From assembly GCF_900078315.1 (NCBI RefSeq), contig NZ_FKBS01000013.1, positions 27,883 to 91,882 on the forward strand: a stretch of DNA of 64,000 bases, written 5' to 3'. This document shows positions 1-7,833 of the stretch, one piece after another; position 1 is the first letter of the stretch, and every line of letters starts with the position of its first letter. Position numbers and translations under genes: made by a program. The notes beneath the pieces were generated by a model, which was not told where the DNA came from, searched no databases, and was given only the letters and a program-made list of their open reading frames with translations. The stretch comes from Bordetella ansorpii. Its GTDB lineage: Bacteria; Pseudomonadota; Gammaproteobacteria; Burkholderiales; Burkholderiaceae_B.

Positions 1-1197
1 GATGCCGAAGGCGAAGTCGGACGCGGCCTGGAAGTGGTGGAGCATGCGTGCTCGATCGCCAGCCTGCAACTGGGCGAGTACGCCGAGAACGCGGCCTCGG
101 GCATCGACGTGTATACGCTGATCCAGCCGCTGGGCGTGTGCGCGGGCATCACCGCGTTCAACTTTCCGGTGATGCTGCCGTGCTTCATGTTTCCGCTGGC
201 CGTGGCGTGCGGCAACACCTTCGTGTTGAAGCCGTCCGAGCAGGATCCGAGCGCCACGCTGTTCCTGGCGCAACTGGCGCTGGAGGCCGGCCTGCCGCCG
301 GGCGTGCTGAATGTCGTGCACGGCGGTCCGGATATGGCCAACGGCCTGTGCGAGCATCCGGATATCAAGGCGGTGTCGTTCATCGGCTCGACCCGCGTGG
401 GCACCGAGATCTACAACCGCGCCTCGGCGGCCGGCAAGCGTTGCCAGTCGATGATGGGCGCCAAGAACCACTGCGTGGTGCTGCCCGACGCCGATCCCGA
501 AGTGGCGTTGAACCAGTTGCTGGGCGCCGCCTTCGGCGCGGCGGGCCAGCGCTGCATGGCGGCGTCGGTGGCGGTGCTGGTGGGCGAGGCCCGCAACTGG
601 CTGCCCGAGTTCGTCGAGCGCGCGAAGCAACTGAAGGTGAACGCCGGTACGGACCGCCAGGCGGATCTGGGGCCGCTGGTGTCGGCCAATGCGCGCAAGC
701 GCGTCGAGGGCCTGATCCAGCAGGGCGTGGACGAGGGTGCGAAGCTGCTGCTGGACGGTCGCGATGTGAAAGTGTCCGGTTTCGAGCAGGGCAATTTCGT
801 CGGGCCGACGGTGTTTGGCGACGTGACCGAGAGCATGAAGGTCTACACCGAGGAAATCTTCGGGCCGGTGTTGTGCGTGGTGGGCGTGGACACCCTGGAA
901 GAGGCCGTCGCGTTCATCAACCGCAATCCCAACGGCAACGGCGTGGCGCTGTTCACGCAGGACGGGGGCGCGGCGCGCTACTTCCAGAACAACATCGACG
1001 TGGGCCAGGTGGGGATCAATATTCCCATCCCGGTGCCGGTGGCCTGGTTCAGCTTCACCGGGTCACGGGGGTCGAAGCTGGGCGACCTGGGCCCCAACGG
1101 CAAGCAGGCCGTGCAGTTCTGGACGCAGACCAAGACGGTGACCGCACGCTGGTCGGCGCATGGGCGGACGGTGAACACCACCATCTCGATGCGCTGA
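1..1197 (+). CDS. mmsA: Methylmalonate-semialdehyde dehydrogenase (CoA-acylating), 5'-truncated by window edge
   Basis: This is the last 398 residues of an aldehyde dehydrogenase; about 100 N-terminal residues lie outside the window. MmsA converts (methyl)malonate semialdehyde with NAD and CoA to propionyl-CoA or acetyl-CoA plus CO2, in valine and inositol/beta-alanine catabolism. Reading frame 1 is open from base 1. Visible family marks are the cofactor-side stretch GITAFNFPVMLP, the segment SFIGSTRVG, and the nucleophile motif GQRCMA with the catalytic Cys at codon 185 of the window. The C-terminal segment FTGSRGSKLGDLGPNGKQ is typical of MmsA rather than other ALDH classes. A CysB-like regulator follows about 100 bases downstream on the same strand. 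The product fits the propionyl-CoA theme of prpE, prpD and prpF elsewhere in the window. Assignment is by motif and overall resemblance. Confidence 0.9.
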   Translation, partial: DAEGEVGRGLEVVEHACSIASLQLGEYAENAASGIDVYTLIQPLGVCAGITAFNFPVMLPCFMFPLAVACGNTFVLKPSEQDPSATLFLAQLALEAGLPPGVLNVVHGGPDMANGLCEHPDIKAVSFIGSTRVGTEIYNRASAAGKRCQSMMGAKNHCVVLPDADPEVALNQLLGAAFGAAGQRCMAASVAVLVGEARNWLPEFVERAKQLKVNAGTDRQADLGPLVSANARKRVEGLIQQGVDEGAKLLLDGRDVKVSGFEQGNFVGPTVFGDVTESMKVYTEEIFGPVLCVVGVDTLEEAVAFINRNPNGNGVALFTQDGGAARYFQNNIDVGQVGINIPIPVPVAWFSFTGSRGSKLGDLGPNGKQAVQFWTQTKTVTARWSAHGRTVNTTISMR

Positions 1198-1234
1198 GCG
1201 GCTCAGGCCCGGTGGGGACGCATGTAAGTATATA

Positions 1235-1249
1235 TAAATAAGTTATTTA
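1235..1249. promoter_or_regulatory. 15-bp perfect palindrome overlapping the -35 of the cysB-like gene
   Basis: TAAATAA-G-TTATTTA is a perfect inverted repeat (7+1+7) in a short AT-rich island. It overlaps the predicted -35 hexamer of the downstream LysR-type gene. LysR/CysB regulators commonly repress their own promoters, so this is a plausible autoregulatory site. No binding data are available. Confidence 0.4.
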
Positions 1250-1274
1250 GAGATAATTCTATATTACTTATAAT
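1246..1274 (+). promoter_or_regulatory. Sigma-70-like promoter of the cysB-like gene
   Basis: A -35 hexamer TTTAGA (1246-1251, 4/6 to consensus) is followed after exactly 17 bp by TATAAT (1269-1274, 6/6). The start codon is 29 bases downstream of the -10 element. The AT-rich context contrasts with the GC-rich neighbourhood. Confidence 0.6.
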
Positions 1275-1302
1275 CGGATCCTTCCCAAGAGGGGCCGATT
1301 TC

Positions 1303-2250
1303 ATGAACCTGCAGCAATTCCGCTTCGTGCGAGAGACCATCCGGCGCGACTTCAATCTGACCGAAGCTGCCCGGATGCTCTACACCTCTCAGCCAGGGGT
1401 GTCCAAGGCCATCATCGAGTTCGAGGACGAACTCGGCGTGAAGATCTTCGAGCGCCACGGCAAGCGCATCAAGGGACTGACCAAGCCCGGCCTGGCGGTC
1501 TCGCAGGTCATCGACCGCATCATGCGCGAGGTCGACAACCTGAAGAAGGTCAGCGACGAGTTCGCCCGCCGCGACGAAGGCGGACTGGTCATCGCATGTA
1601 CCCATACCCAGGCGCGCTACCTGCTGCCGCGCGTCATCCCGGCCTTTCGCAAGCAATTCCCCAAGGTGCACCTGTCGCTGGCCGAAGGCAGTCCGGCGCA
1701 ACTGGCCGAGATGGTGCTGCACGAGCAGGCGGATCTGGCGCTGGCCACCGAATCGCTGGCGCTGACGCCCGGCCTGGCCACCTTGCCCGTGTACGCCTGG
1801 GAACACACGGTGGTGGTGCGGCCAGATCATCCGCTGTCCGAGCTGACCTCCAGCGAGGCGCGCCGGCTGACGCTGGCCCAACTGGCCGAGTTTCCCATCG
1901 TCACCTATGACCGGGCGTTCACCGGCCGTTCGACCATCGACGAGGTGTTCGCCAGCCAGGGCATCCATCCCGACATCGTGCTCGAAGCCATCGACGCCGA
2001 TGTGATCAAGACCTACGTGGACGTGGGCCTGGGCATCGGCATCATCGCCGGCGTGGCCTACGATCCGCGGCGCGACGGCAACCTGGTGGGGCTGCCGGTG
2101 GGGCATCTGTTCGGCACGCACACCACGCGCGTCGGCCTGAAGTCGGGCGTGTTCCTGCGCGACTACGTCTACACCTTCCTGGAGATGCTGGCGCCCGCGC
2201 TCTCGCGCCAGGCCGTGACCGAGGCGGTGCAGGGCGCGCGGGCCGAATAG
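1303..2250 (+). CDS. cysB: CysB-like LysR-family transcriptional regulator
   Basis: A 315-residue LysR-type regulator. The N-terminal winged HTH (about residues 1-60; NLTEAARMLYTSQPGVSK) and the next segment, EDELGVKIFERHGKRIKGLT, match the CysB/Cbl subgroup, in which the regulator senses N-acetylserine or sulfate status and controls sulfur assimilation. The C-terminal effector domain (about 90-300) is the periplasmic-binding-protein-like fold of this class. Length equals the usual CysB length (~313-324). It has its own promoter with a palindrome over the -35 and a strong terminator behind it, so it is probably monocistronic. No cys genes lie next to it in this window. Regulation of sulfur genes is inferred from family membership. 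Confidence 0.85.
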   Translation: MNLQQFRFVRETIRRDFNLTEAARMLYTSQPGVSKAIIEFEDELGVKIFERHGKRIKGLTKPGLAVSQVIDRIMREVDNLKKVSDEFARRDEGGLVIACTHTQARYLLPRVIPAFRKQFPKVHLSLAEGSPAQLAEMVLHEQADLALATESLALTPGLATLPVYAWEHTVVVRPDHPLSELTSSEARRLTLAQLAEFPIVTYDRAFTGRSTIDEVFASQGIHPDIVLEAIDADVIKTYVDVGLGIGIIAGVAYDPRRDGNLVGLPVGHLFGTHTTRVGLKSGVFLRDYVYTFLEMLAPALSRQAVTEAVQGARAE

Positions 2251-2296
2251 CGCACGTCTTGCCCAACCGCCTCTGTTTCGAGGCAGATACGACCCA

Positions 2297-2323
2297 AACG
2301 CCGCTTCACGCGGCGTTTTTTTT
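2297..2323 (+). terminator. Rho-independent terminator after cysB
   Basis: Perfect 8-bp stem AACGCCGC / GCGGCGTT with a 5-base loop, running into eight T residues. Confidence 0.85.
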
Positions 2324-2411
2324 CAGATGTTCCGAGGTGCGCGGCTATCGGATTCACGGGGGCATTAAAAAATTAAATAAGAACCGATCTCATTTGATTT
2401 GACTAAACAAT

Positions 2412-2430
2412 AGGAATCATTATCATTAAC
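2412..2430. promoter_or_regulatory. Putative Fur box
   Basis: The reverse complement of these 19 bases, GTTAATGATAATGATTCCT, matches the classical 19-bp Fur consensus at 14 positions. It lies 31 bases upstream of the DUF2325 start codon in an AT-rich stretch, where Fur would block the promoter under iron sufficiency. Binding is inferred. Confidence 0.6.
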
Positions 2431-2461
2431 ACCAGTCTCAAACACATCGAAGGAAACCATC

Positions 2462-2803
2462 ATGGTGGCAGTGGCGGCAGGGCTGAGTGCAGTGGTAGTG
2501 GGCGCCGACAGGCTCGGCAATATTCCTGACCTTCTGAAGGGTCACAACATCTCGATCACGCACCACATCAGCGGCCGTGATCCCTCGCATCAAAAGAAGA
2601 CGCTGCAACTGCCCTCGGGCACGCAGTTGGTGATCCTGCTGACGGATTTCCTGGGTCACAACGTCATGAAGACCTTCCGGCACGCCGCGCAGCGCGCGGG
2701 CATCCGCGTGGTGGCTTGTCGCCGTTCGGTATGCAGCATGCAGCAGGCGCTGCAGCAATGCGGCTTGTGCGCCAACGCGGCGCAGTGCCCCAACGCGCGC
2801 TGA
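2462..2803 (+). CDS. DUF2325-family small protein, probably iron-regulated
   Basis: A 113-residue protein that resembles the DUF2325 family. It has a Rossmann-like opening, AAGLSAVVVGADRLGNIPDLL, then a central region, and a C-terminal tail with five cysteines in the last 30 residues (VVACRRSVCSMQQALQQC and GLCANAAQC). The Cys spacing suggests metal or redox binding, but the family has no firmly established biochemical role. The upstream Fur-box-like sequence implies expression under iron limitation. A GGAAAC sequence lies just upstream of the ATG. It is flanked by a 3' hairpin and converges with the NlpC/P60 gene, so it appears monocistronic. Function is unknown. Confidence 0.75.
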   Translation: MVAVAAGLSAVVVGADRLGNIPDLLKGHNISITHHISGRDPSHQKKTLQLPSGTQLVILLTDFLGHNVMKTFRHAAQRAGIRVVACRRSVCSMQQALQQCGLCANAAQCPNAR

Positions 2804-2855
2804 ACCCCGTCCGGTAAGACCACCGCGGGTTGCGCCGCGGTTGTGATGCGAGACA

Positions 2856-2893
2856 ACGAAGCGGCCGAGACGCGATGCGTCCGGCCGCTTCGT
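2856..2893. terminator. Long inverted repeat between convergent genes, likely bidirectional terminator
   Basis: A perfect 12-bp inverted repeat ACGAAGCGGCCG / CGGCCGCTTCGT with a 14-base loop lies between the convergent DUF2325 and NlpC/P60 genes. There is no long T-run, so intrinsic termination is plausible but not certain. Confidence 0.5.
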
Positions 2894-2986
2894 GCATTGT
2901 GGCCTGGGTTGGCGTAATGAGGAGCGCCAAATGGCATCGGGCCCGCAGAGGCGAGCCCGATCGGTATGCCTTGCCAGGAAGCGGAC

Positions 2987-3673
2987 TCAGTCGGCCCGGG
3001 CAGACGCCACGTTGGTGCTGGAGATGCGGCGGGCGCCGTTGTAGCGCTTGTTCCAGTAAGCCATTTTCATGTCTTCGATGCGTACCCGGCCGCCAGCGCT
3101 GGGCGAGTGCACGAAGCGGTCGTCGCCCATATAGATGCCGACATGCGAAAAACGACGGCCCATGGTGTTGAAGAACACCAGGTCGCCGGGACGCAGTTCG
3201 CTGCGCGCGATCGAGGTGCCCCGGCCGGCGATTTCGGCGGCGTTGCGGGGCAGCTTCAGGCCCAGCGAGCGCTCGGCCGAGTATTGGACCAGGCCACTGC
3301 AATCGAAGCCGGTGTCGGGCGAGCTGCCGCCGAAGCGATAGCGCACGCCCAGTTGGGTGAGGGCCTCGCCGACCAGAGGATTGTCTTCGGTGCGGGACAG
3401 CGCACGGTGGGCTTCGGACTTGCGGCCCAGCTTCTGCGAGACCAGATCGCCGATGGGATCATTGGATGCCGTCCAGTCGCCATCGTAGCGGTCGATGCCG
3501 CCCTCATTGCTGTCTTCGTAGAGGTAGGCGTCGGCGCGGGGACCGTTGCTGGGGCTGTTTGCGCAACCTGCCATCACCGCCACGCATCCCATTGCGCCGA
3601 GCATCCGGGCCCACTGCATGACGCGGCGGGAGTGGGACACGGAGAGCGAGGAGCGGGGCCTGGTTCGAGGCAT
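2987..3673 (-). CDS. NlpC/P60-family lipoprotein (putative murein endopeptidase)
   Basis: A 228-residue cell-wall hydrolase of the C40 family, expected to cleave peptide stems of peptidoglycan. A lipoprotein signal is visible, with the lipobox around AVMAGC at residues 30-35, so it is probably anchored in a membrane facing the periplasm. The catalytic domain spans about residues 100-220: FDCSGLVQY holds the nucleophilic Cys, HVGIYMGDDRFVH carries the catalytic His, and a further polar residue follows. I start it at 3673 (MPRTRPRSS). A shorter start at 3619 (MQWARMLG) would give a more compact signal peptide, but neither has a strong ribosome site. It is convergent with DUF2325 and divergent from prpE. 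Confidence 0.85.
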   Translation of the reverse strand: MPRTRPRSSLSVSHSRRVMQWARMLGAMGCVAVMAGCANSPSNGPRADAYLYEDSNEGGIDRYDGDWTASNDPIGDLVSQKLGRKSEAHRALSRTEDNPLVGEALTQLGVRYRFGGSSPDTGFDCSGLVQYSAERSLGLKLPRNAAEIAGRGTSIARSELRPGDLVFFNTMGRRFSHVGIYMGDDRFVHSPSAGGRVRIEDMKMAYWNKRYNGARRISSTNVASARAD

Positions 3674-3962
3674 TGTTCTCGGGGAAAAAAGCTGCGCTGG
3701 TCGGGGGCCGCGACGGCCACCGAAGGGTAACAAACAATTCAGCGATTCTACCAAACCGATTGTGACAGTCTGTGTGTGGCACGCAGACATCTTGCACGGT
3801 TCTACGGGAAATGCGGGTTGATCTTGGCGCGATCCTCGGGGAGACTGAGGGCGCCGTGGCAAGCTTCATGAAAGCCGGGCGTGCCACGATAAGACCAAAA
3901 AGAGCAACTGGACGGGTGAAACCGTGCTGCAAAAGGCTACCGAAATATATCAGGAGACATAC

Positions 3963-5852
3963 ATGGAAAGAACTCGGGATTTCCACTATCGGTCCATTCA
4001 TGACCGGGATGGATTCTGGCGCGAGGAGGCTCAGCGCATCCACTGGGAAACGCCGTTCTCCCAGGTGCTGGACGACAGCCGCCTGCCGTTCGCGCGCTGG
4101 TACGTCGGGGGGCGCACCAACCTCTGTTACAACGCCGTCGACCGCTGGCTGCCGCAGTATGCCGACCACACCGCGCTGGCCTGGGTCTCCACCGAGGTCG
4201 ATCAGCAACGGGTCTATACGCGCGCCCAGTTGCACGCCGAGGTCAACGCGGTGGCCGCCATGTTGCGCGAACAGGGCGTGGGCCGCGGCGATCGCGTCCT
4301 GATCTACATGCCGATGGTGCCCGAGGCCGTGTTCGCCATGCTGGCGTGCGCCCGTATCGGCGCCGTGCATTCGGTGGTGTTCGGCGGCTTCGCGTCGGTC
4401 AACCTGGCGCAGCGCATCGACGACGCGGCGCCCAAGGTGCTGGTGTGCGCCGACGGCGGTTCGCGCGCGGGCAAGGTCGTGCCGTACAAGCCGCTGGTCG
4501 ACAAGGCTCTGGGCCTGTGCAGGACGCCGCCGTCGGCCGTCATCGTGCTGGACCGGGGCCTGGTGCCCTTCGAACCGCAGGCGGGCCGCGACCTGGACTA
4601 TGCCGAACTGCGCCGCCGCCACGAAGGCGCGCAGGTGCCGGTGCAATGGGTGGAGTCGTCCGAGCCCAGCTATGTGCTGTATACCTCGGGCACGACCGGC
4701 CGCCCCAAGGGCGTGCAGCGCGATACCGGCGGTTATGCCGTGGCGCTGGCGGCCTCCATGGAGTACCTGTTCGACGGCAAGCCCGGCGACACCTTCTTCT
4801 GCACCAGCGACATCGGCTGGGTGGTGGGGCATTCCTATATCGTCTACGGCCCGCTGATCGGCGGGCAGGCCACGGTGCTGTACGAAGGCACGCCGGTGCG
4901 CCCCGACGGCGCCATCCTGTGGAAGCTGGTCGAGCAGTTCGGCGTGAATACGCTGTTCTCGGCGCCCACGGCGGTGCGCGTATTGAAGCGCCAGGATCCG
5001 GCGCTGCTGCGCCGTCACGACCTGTCCTCGCTGCGTGCCGTGTACCTGGCCGGCGAACCGCTGGACGAACCGACGGCGCGCTGGGTGTCCGATGGCCTGG
5101 GCAAGCCCATCATCGACAACTACTGGCAGACCGAGTCGGGCTGGCCCATCCTGTCGGCCCAGCCGGGCGTGGAGCGCGTGCCCACGCGTTTCGGCAGCCC
5201 CTCGTTTCCCACTTATGGCTTCGACGTGCGCATCGTCGACGAAGCCACGGGCGAAGACCTGGAGGCGGGCGAGAAGGGCGTGGTGGCCATCGAGCCGCCG
5301 CTGCCGCCGGGCGCCATGACCACCATCTGGGGCGACGACGAGCGTTTCGTGCAGACCTATTTCACGTCCGTCCCGGGCCGCCAGGTGTATTCCACCTTTG
5401 ACTGGGGGCGGGTGGACGACGACGGCTACTGGTACATCCTGGGCCGTACCGACGACGTCATCAACGTGGCCGGGCACCGCCTGGGCACGCGCGAGATCGA
5501 GGAATCCATCAACAGCCATGCCGGCGTGGCCGAATGCGCGGTGGTCGGGGTGGCCGACGAACTGAAGGGGCAGGCGGCCATGGCCTTCGTGGTGCTCAAG
5601 CGTCCCGACGATGTGCAGGGCGCCGACGCGGCGCACGCGCTGGAAGGCGATATCATGCGGGTCGTGGAAGAGCAGCTCGGCGCGGTGGCGCGGCCCGCGC
5701 GCATCCGCTTTGTCGGCGCGCTGCCCAAGACGCGCTCGGGCAAGGTGCTGCGCCGGGCGATCGTCGCCGTGTGCGAGAACCGCGACCCGGGCGACCTCAC
5801 CACCATCGAAGATCCCTCAGCCCTGCAACAGATCAAGGAAGCCTTGCAATGA
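3963..5852 (+). CDS. prpE: Propionate--CoA ligase
   Basis: A 629-residue AMP-forming acyl-CoA synthetase that activates propionate to propionyl-CoA in the cytosol. It shows the AMP-binding motif YTSGTTGRPKGV (from residue 240), the Y-W-Q-TES segment, and the C-terminal lysine motif TRSGKVLRR (Lys594) that is acetylated in this family. The terminal sequence DPGDLTTIEDPSALQQI is characteristic of PrpE and separates it from Acs. The start at 3963 has AGGAG at 3952-3956; a longer frame from 3924 lacks this spacing. Its stop overlaps the next start (ATGA), so it heads a three-gene operon with the GlcG-like protein and an MFS transporter. The methylcitrate enzymes PrpD and PrpF lie nearly 58 kb away in this window. 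Confidence 0.9.
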   Translation: MERTRDFHYRSIHDRDGFWREEAQRIHWETPFSQVLDDSRLPFARWYVGGRTNLCYNAVDRWLPQYADHTALAWVSTEVDQQRVYTRAQLHAEVNAVAAMLREQGVGRGDRVLIYMPMVPEAVFAMLACARIGAVHSVVFGGFASVNLAQRIDDAAPKVLVCADGGSRAGKVVPYKPLVDKALGLCRTPPSAVIVLDRGLVPFEPQAGRDLDYAELRRRHEGAQVPVQWVESSEPSYVLYTSGTTGRPKGVQRDTGGYAVALAASMEYLFDGKPGDTFFCTSDIGWVVGHSYIVYGPLIGGQATVLYEGTPVRPDGAILWKLVEQFGVNTLFSAPTAVRVLKRQDPALLRRHDLSSLRAVYLAGEPLDEPTARWVSDGLGKPIIDNYWQTESGWPILSAQPGVERVPTRFGSPSFPTYGFDVRIVDEATGEDLEAGEKGVVAIEPPLPPGAMTTIWGDDERFVQTYFTSVPGRQVYSTFDWGRVDDDGYWYILGRTDDVINVAGHRLGTREIEESINSHAGVAECAVVGVADELKGQAAMAFVVLKRPDDVQGADAAHALEGDIMRVVEEQLGAVARPARIRFVGALPKTRSGKVLRRAIVAVCENRDPGDLTTIEDPSALQQIKEALQ

Positions 5853-6256
5853 AGAGCAAACCCGTGCTGACCGCGGAAGACGTGAAGAAAATCCTGGCGG
5901 CGGCCGAAGCCCATGCGTTGGCCAACAAGTGGGCGGTGACCATCGCCGTGGCCGACGATGGCGGTCATCAGTTGGGCATGCTGCGCCTGGACGGCGTGGC
6001 GCCGGTATCGTCGTACATCGCTCCCGCCAAGGCGCGCACCGCCGCGCTGGGCCGCCGCGATTCCGCCGGCTACGAGGACATCATCAACAAGGGCCGCACC
6101 GCGTTCCTGTCCGCTCCGCAGTTGGATGGCATGCTGGAAGGCGGCGTGGTCATCGTGGCGGAAGGCCAGGTGATCGGCGCGGTGGGCGTGTCGGGCGTGA
6201 AGTCGACCGAAGACGCCGAGATCGCCCGCGCGGGCATCGCGGCGCTGGGCCTGTGA
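5849..6256 (+). CDS. GlcG/HbpS-family (heme-binding-like) protein
   Basis: A 135-residue single-domain protein of the GlcG/PduO-C/HbpS fold. The sequence runs from MKSKPVLTAEDVKKIL through a central core, WAVTIAVADDGGHQLGMLRLDG in two adjoining stretches, to VVIVAEGQVIGAVGVSG and a terminal AGIAAL helix. Members bind heme or cobalamin-type ligands or stay uncharacterised next to glycolate and other catabolic genes. No signal peptide is visible, so it is cytosolic. The start overlaps the prpE stop (ATGA) and its own stop overlaps the GTG of the next gene, so its translation is probably coupled to both. A link to propionate use is inferred only from this position. Confidence 0.8.
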   Translation: MKSKPVLTAEDVKKILAAAEAHALANKWAVTIAVADDGGHQLGMLRLDGVAPVSSYIAPAKARTAALGRRDSAGYEDIINKGRTAFLSAPQLDGMLEGGVVIVAEGQVIGAVGVSGVKSTEDAEIARAGIAALGL

Positions 6257-7623
6257 CACAGGGCCTGCCCCCGGAAGCCTCGGCCGGCGCCTCCGGGGCG
6301 CCGGGCCAGGGGGCCTTGAATCCCGGCGTCACGCGCCGGGAACTCTGGGCCTGGGCGATGTACGACTTCGCCAATTCCGGGTACACCACCGTCATTCTCA
6401 CGACGGTGTTCAGCACGTATTTCGTCAGCGTGGTGGCTGGCCGGGCACATTGGGCCACGCTGGCCTGGACGGCAGCCCTGTCGCTGTCCTACCTGGCCAT
6501 CATGCTGACCATGCCGACGCTGGGGGCACGCGCCGATGCGCGCGCCGCCAAGCGCAGGCTGCTCTACACCAGCACCCTGGGCTGCGTGGCGGCCACGCTG
6601 GTGCTGACACAGGCCGGCCCCGGCAGCGTCTGGCTGGCGCTGGCCGCGATCGCGGTCTCCAATTACTGCTACTGCATCGGCGAATCCATCATCGCCGCGT
6701 TCCTGCCGGAACTGGCGCGCCCGCATGCGCTGGGCCGGGTGTCCGGCTGGGGCTGGAGCTTCGGCTACTGCGGCGGCATGCTCACGCTGGGCCTGTCGCT
6801 GGCCGTGGTCACCTGGGGCGAGTCGCGGGGCATGGGCGCCGCGCAGTTCGTGCCCTGGGTGGTCGGGGTCACGGCCCTGATGTTCGCCCTGGCGGCGCTG
6901 CCGTCGTTCTTCCTGTTGCGCGAGCGTTCGCAGCCGCATGCGCCCGCGCTGGGCCAGGCCGGCGTGCTGGACATGCTGGCGCGCCTGGGCCGCGCATGGC
7001 GCGATACCGGGCAGCACTATCCCGAATTCCGCCGGCTGCTGATATGCGGCGCCAGTTATCAGGCCGGCATTGCCGTGGTCGTCACGCTGGCTGCCGTGTA
7101 TGCCGAGCAGGTCATGGGCTTCGGCATGGCGCAGACCATGATGCTGGTGTTCACCGTGAACATCGCCGCGGCGGTGGGCGCGTTCAGCTTCGGCTACGTG
7201 CAGGACCGCATCGGCCACAAGCGCGCGCTGGCCATCACGCTGGCGGGCTGGATCGTGATGGTGCTGACGGCCTACGCCGCCGTCACCGCGCCCGTGTTCT
7301 GGGCCTCGGCGATGCTGGCCGGCCTGTGCATGGGCACCAGCCAGAGCGCGGGCCGCGCCATGATCGGCGCGCTGGCGCCGCCGCAGCGCCTGGCCGAGTT
7401 CTTCGGGCTCTGGACCTTCGCCATCCAGCTGGCCGCGGTGATCGGGCCGCTGACCTACGGCCTGGTGACGTGGCTGACGCAGGGCAATCACCGGCTGGCC
7501 ATCCTGATCACCGGGGTGTTCTTCGTGGCCGGCCTGCTGCTGCTGGCGCGCGTGGACCTGGCGCGCGGCATCGCCAGGCGCGATGCCGCCGTTCCCGCGT
7601 CCGGGATCGTGGGCCAGCCTTAG
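6253..7623 (+). CDS. MFS transporter, UMF1/Atg22-like family
   Basis: A 456-residue integral membrane protein starting with GTG that overlaps the preceding stop. The motif WAWAMYDFANSGYTTVI at the first membrane segment is typical of UMF1-type (unknown major facilitator 1) permeases, which resemble yeast Atg22. About twelve hydrophobic segments can be traced, with a central cytoplasmic loop near LRERSQPHAP. The inner-membrane substrate is unknown. Being third in an operon with prpE suggests export or import of a small organic acid or peptide-derived product, but that is inference. Confidence 0.8.
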   Translation: MTQGLPPEASAGASGAPGQGALNPGVTRRELWAWAMYDFANSGYTTVILTTVFSTYFVSVVAGRAHWATLAWTAALSLSYLAIMLTMPTLGARADARAAKRRLLYTSTLGCVAATLVLTQAGPGSVWLALAAIAVSNYCYCIGESIIAAFLPELARPHALGRVSGWGWSFGYCGGMLTLGLSLAVVTWGESRGMGAAQFVPWVVGVTALMFALAALPSFFLLRERSQPHAPALGQAGVLDMLARLGRAWRDTGQHYPEFRRLLICGASYQAGIAVVVTLAAVYAEQVMGFGMAQTMMLVFTVNIAAAVGAFSFGYVQDRIGHKRALAITLAGWIVMVLTAYAAVTAPVFWASAMLAGLCMGTSQSAGRAMIGALAPPQRLAEFFGLWTFAIQLAAVIGPLTYGLVTWLTQGNHRLAILITGVFFVAGLLLLARVDLARGIARRDAAVPASGIVGQP

Positions 7624-7635
7624 GATCGGCAGGCC

Positions 7636-7779
7636 CTAGGCTGCCTGGCGAGGCGCGCCGCCCGCGCCCATGTCCCAGTACAGCCCGGTCATCAACCGCA
7701 AGGCCTCGCGCAACAGTTCGGGCGGCAGGTGCTCGTTGGGCGCATGCTGCGAACAGCCGGGATACGAGTGCGGCGCCCG
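7636..7779 (-). pseudogene. Remnant: C-terminal end of an M20-family peptidase
   Basis: Reading the minus strand gives RAPHSYPGCSQHAPNEHL followed by a helix containing LMTGLYWDMG and a stop at 7636-7638. This is the conserved C-terminal tail of M20-family metallopeptidases (the PGCNQHAPNEH signature). Only about 47 residues are left. Upstream of 7780 the frame continues as unrelated sequence into the leader of the neighbouring serine hydrolase gene. It is interpreted as the 3' scar of a deleted gene. Confidence 0.6.
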
Positions 7780-7833
7780 TCGCGCTGTATTGAACCTTTC
7801 ACTCACGAACCGCGGCCAGCATAGGAGCCCGCC

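Noticed and set aside
3504..5636. A 710-codon minus-strand frame over prpE
   Set aside because: It is antisense to PrpE with its AMP-binding and lysine motifs, and shows no domain of its own.
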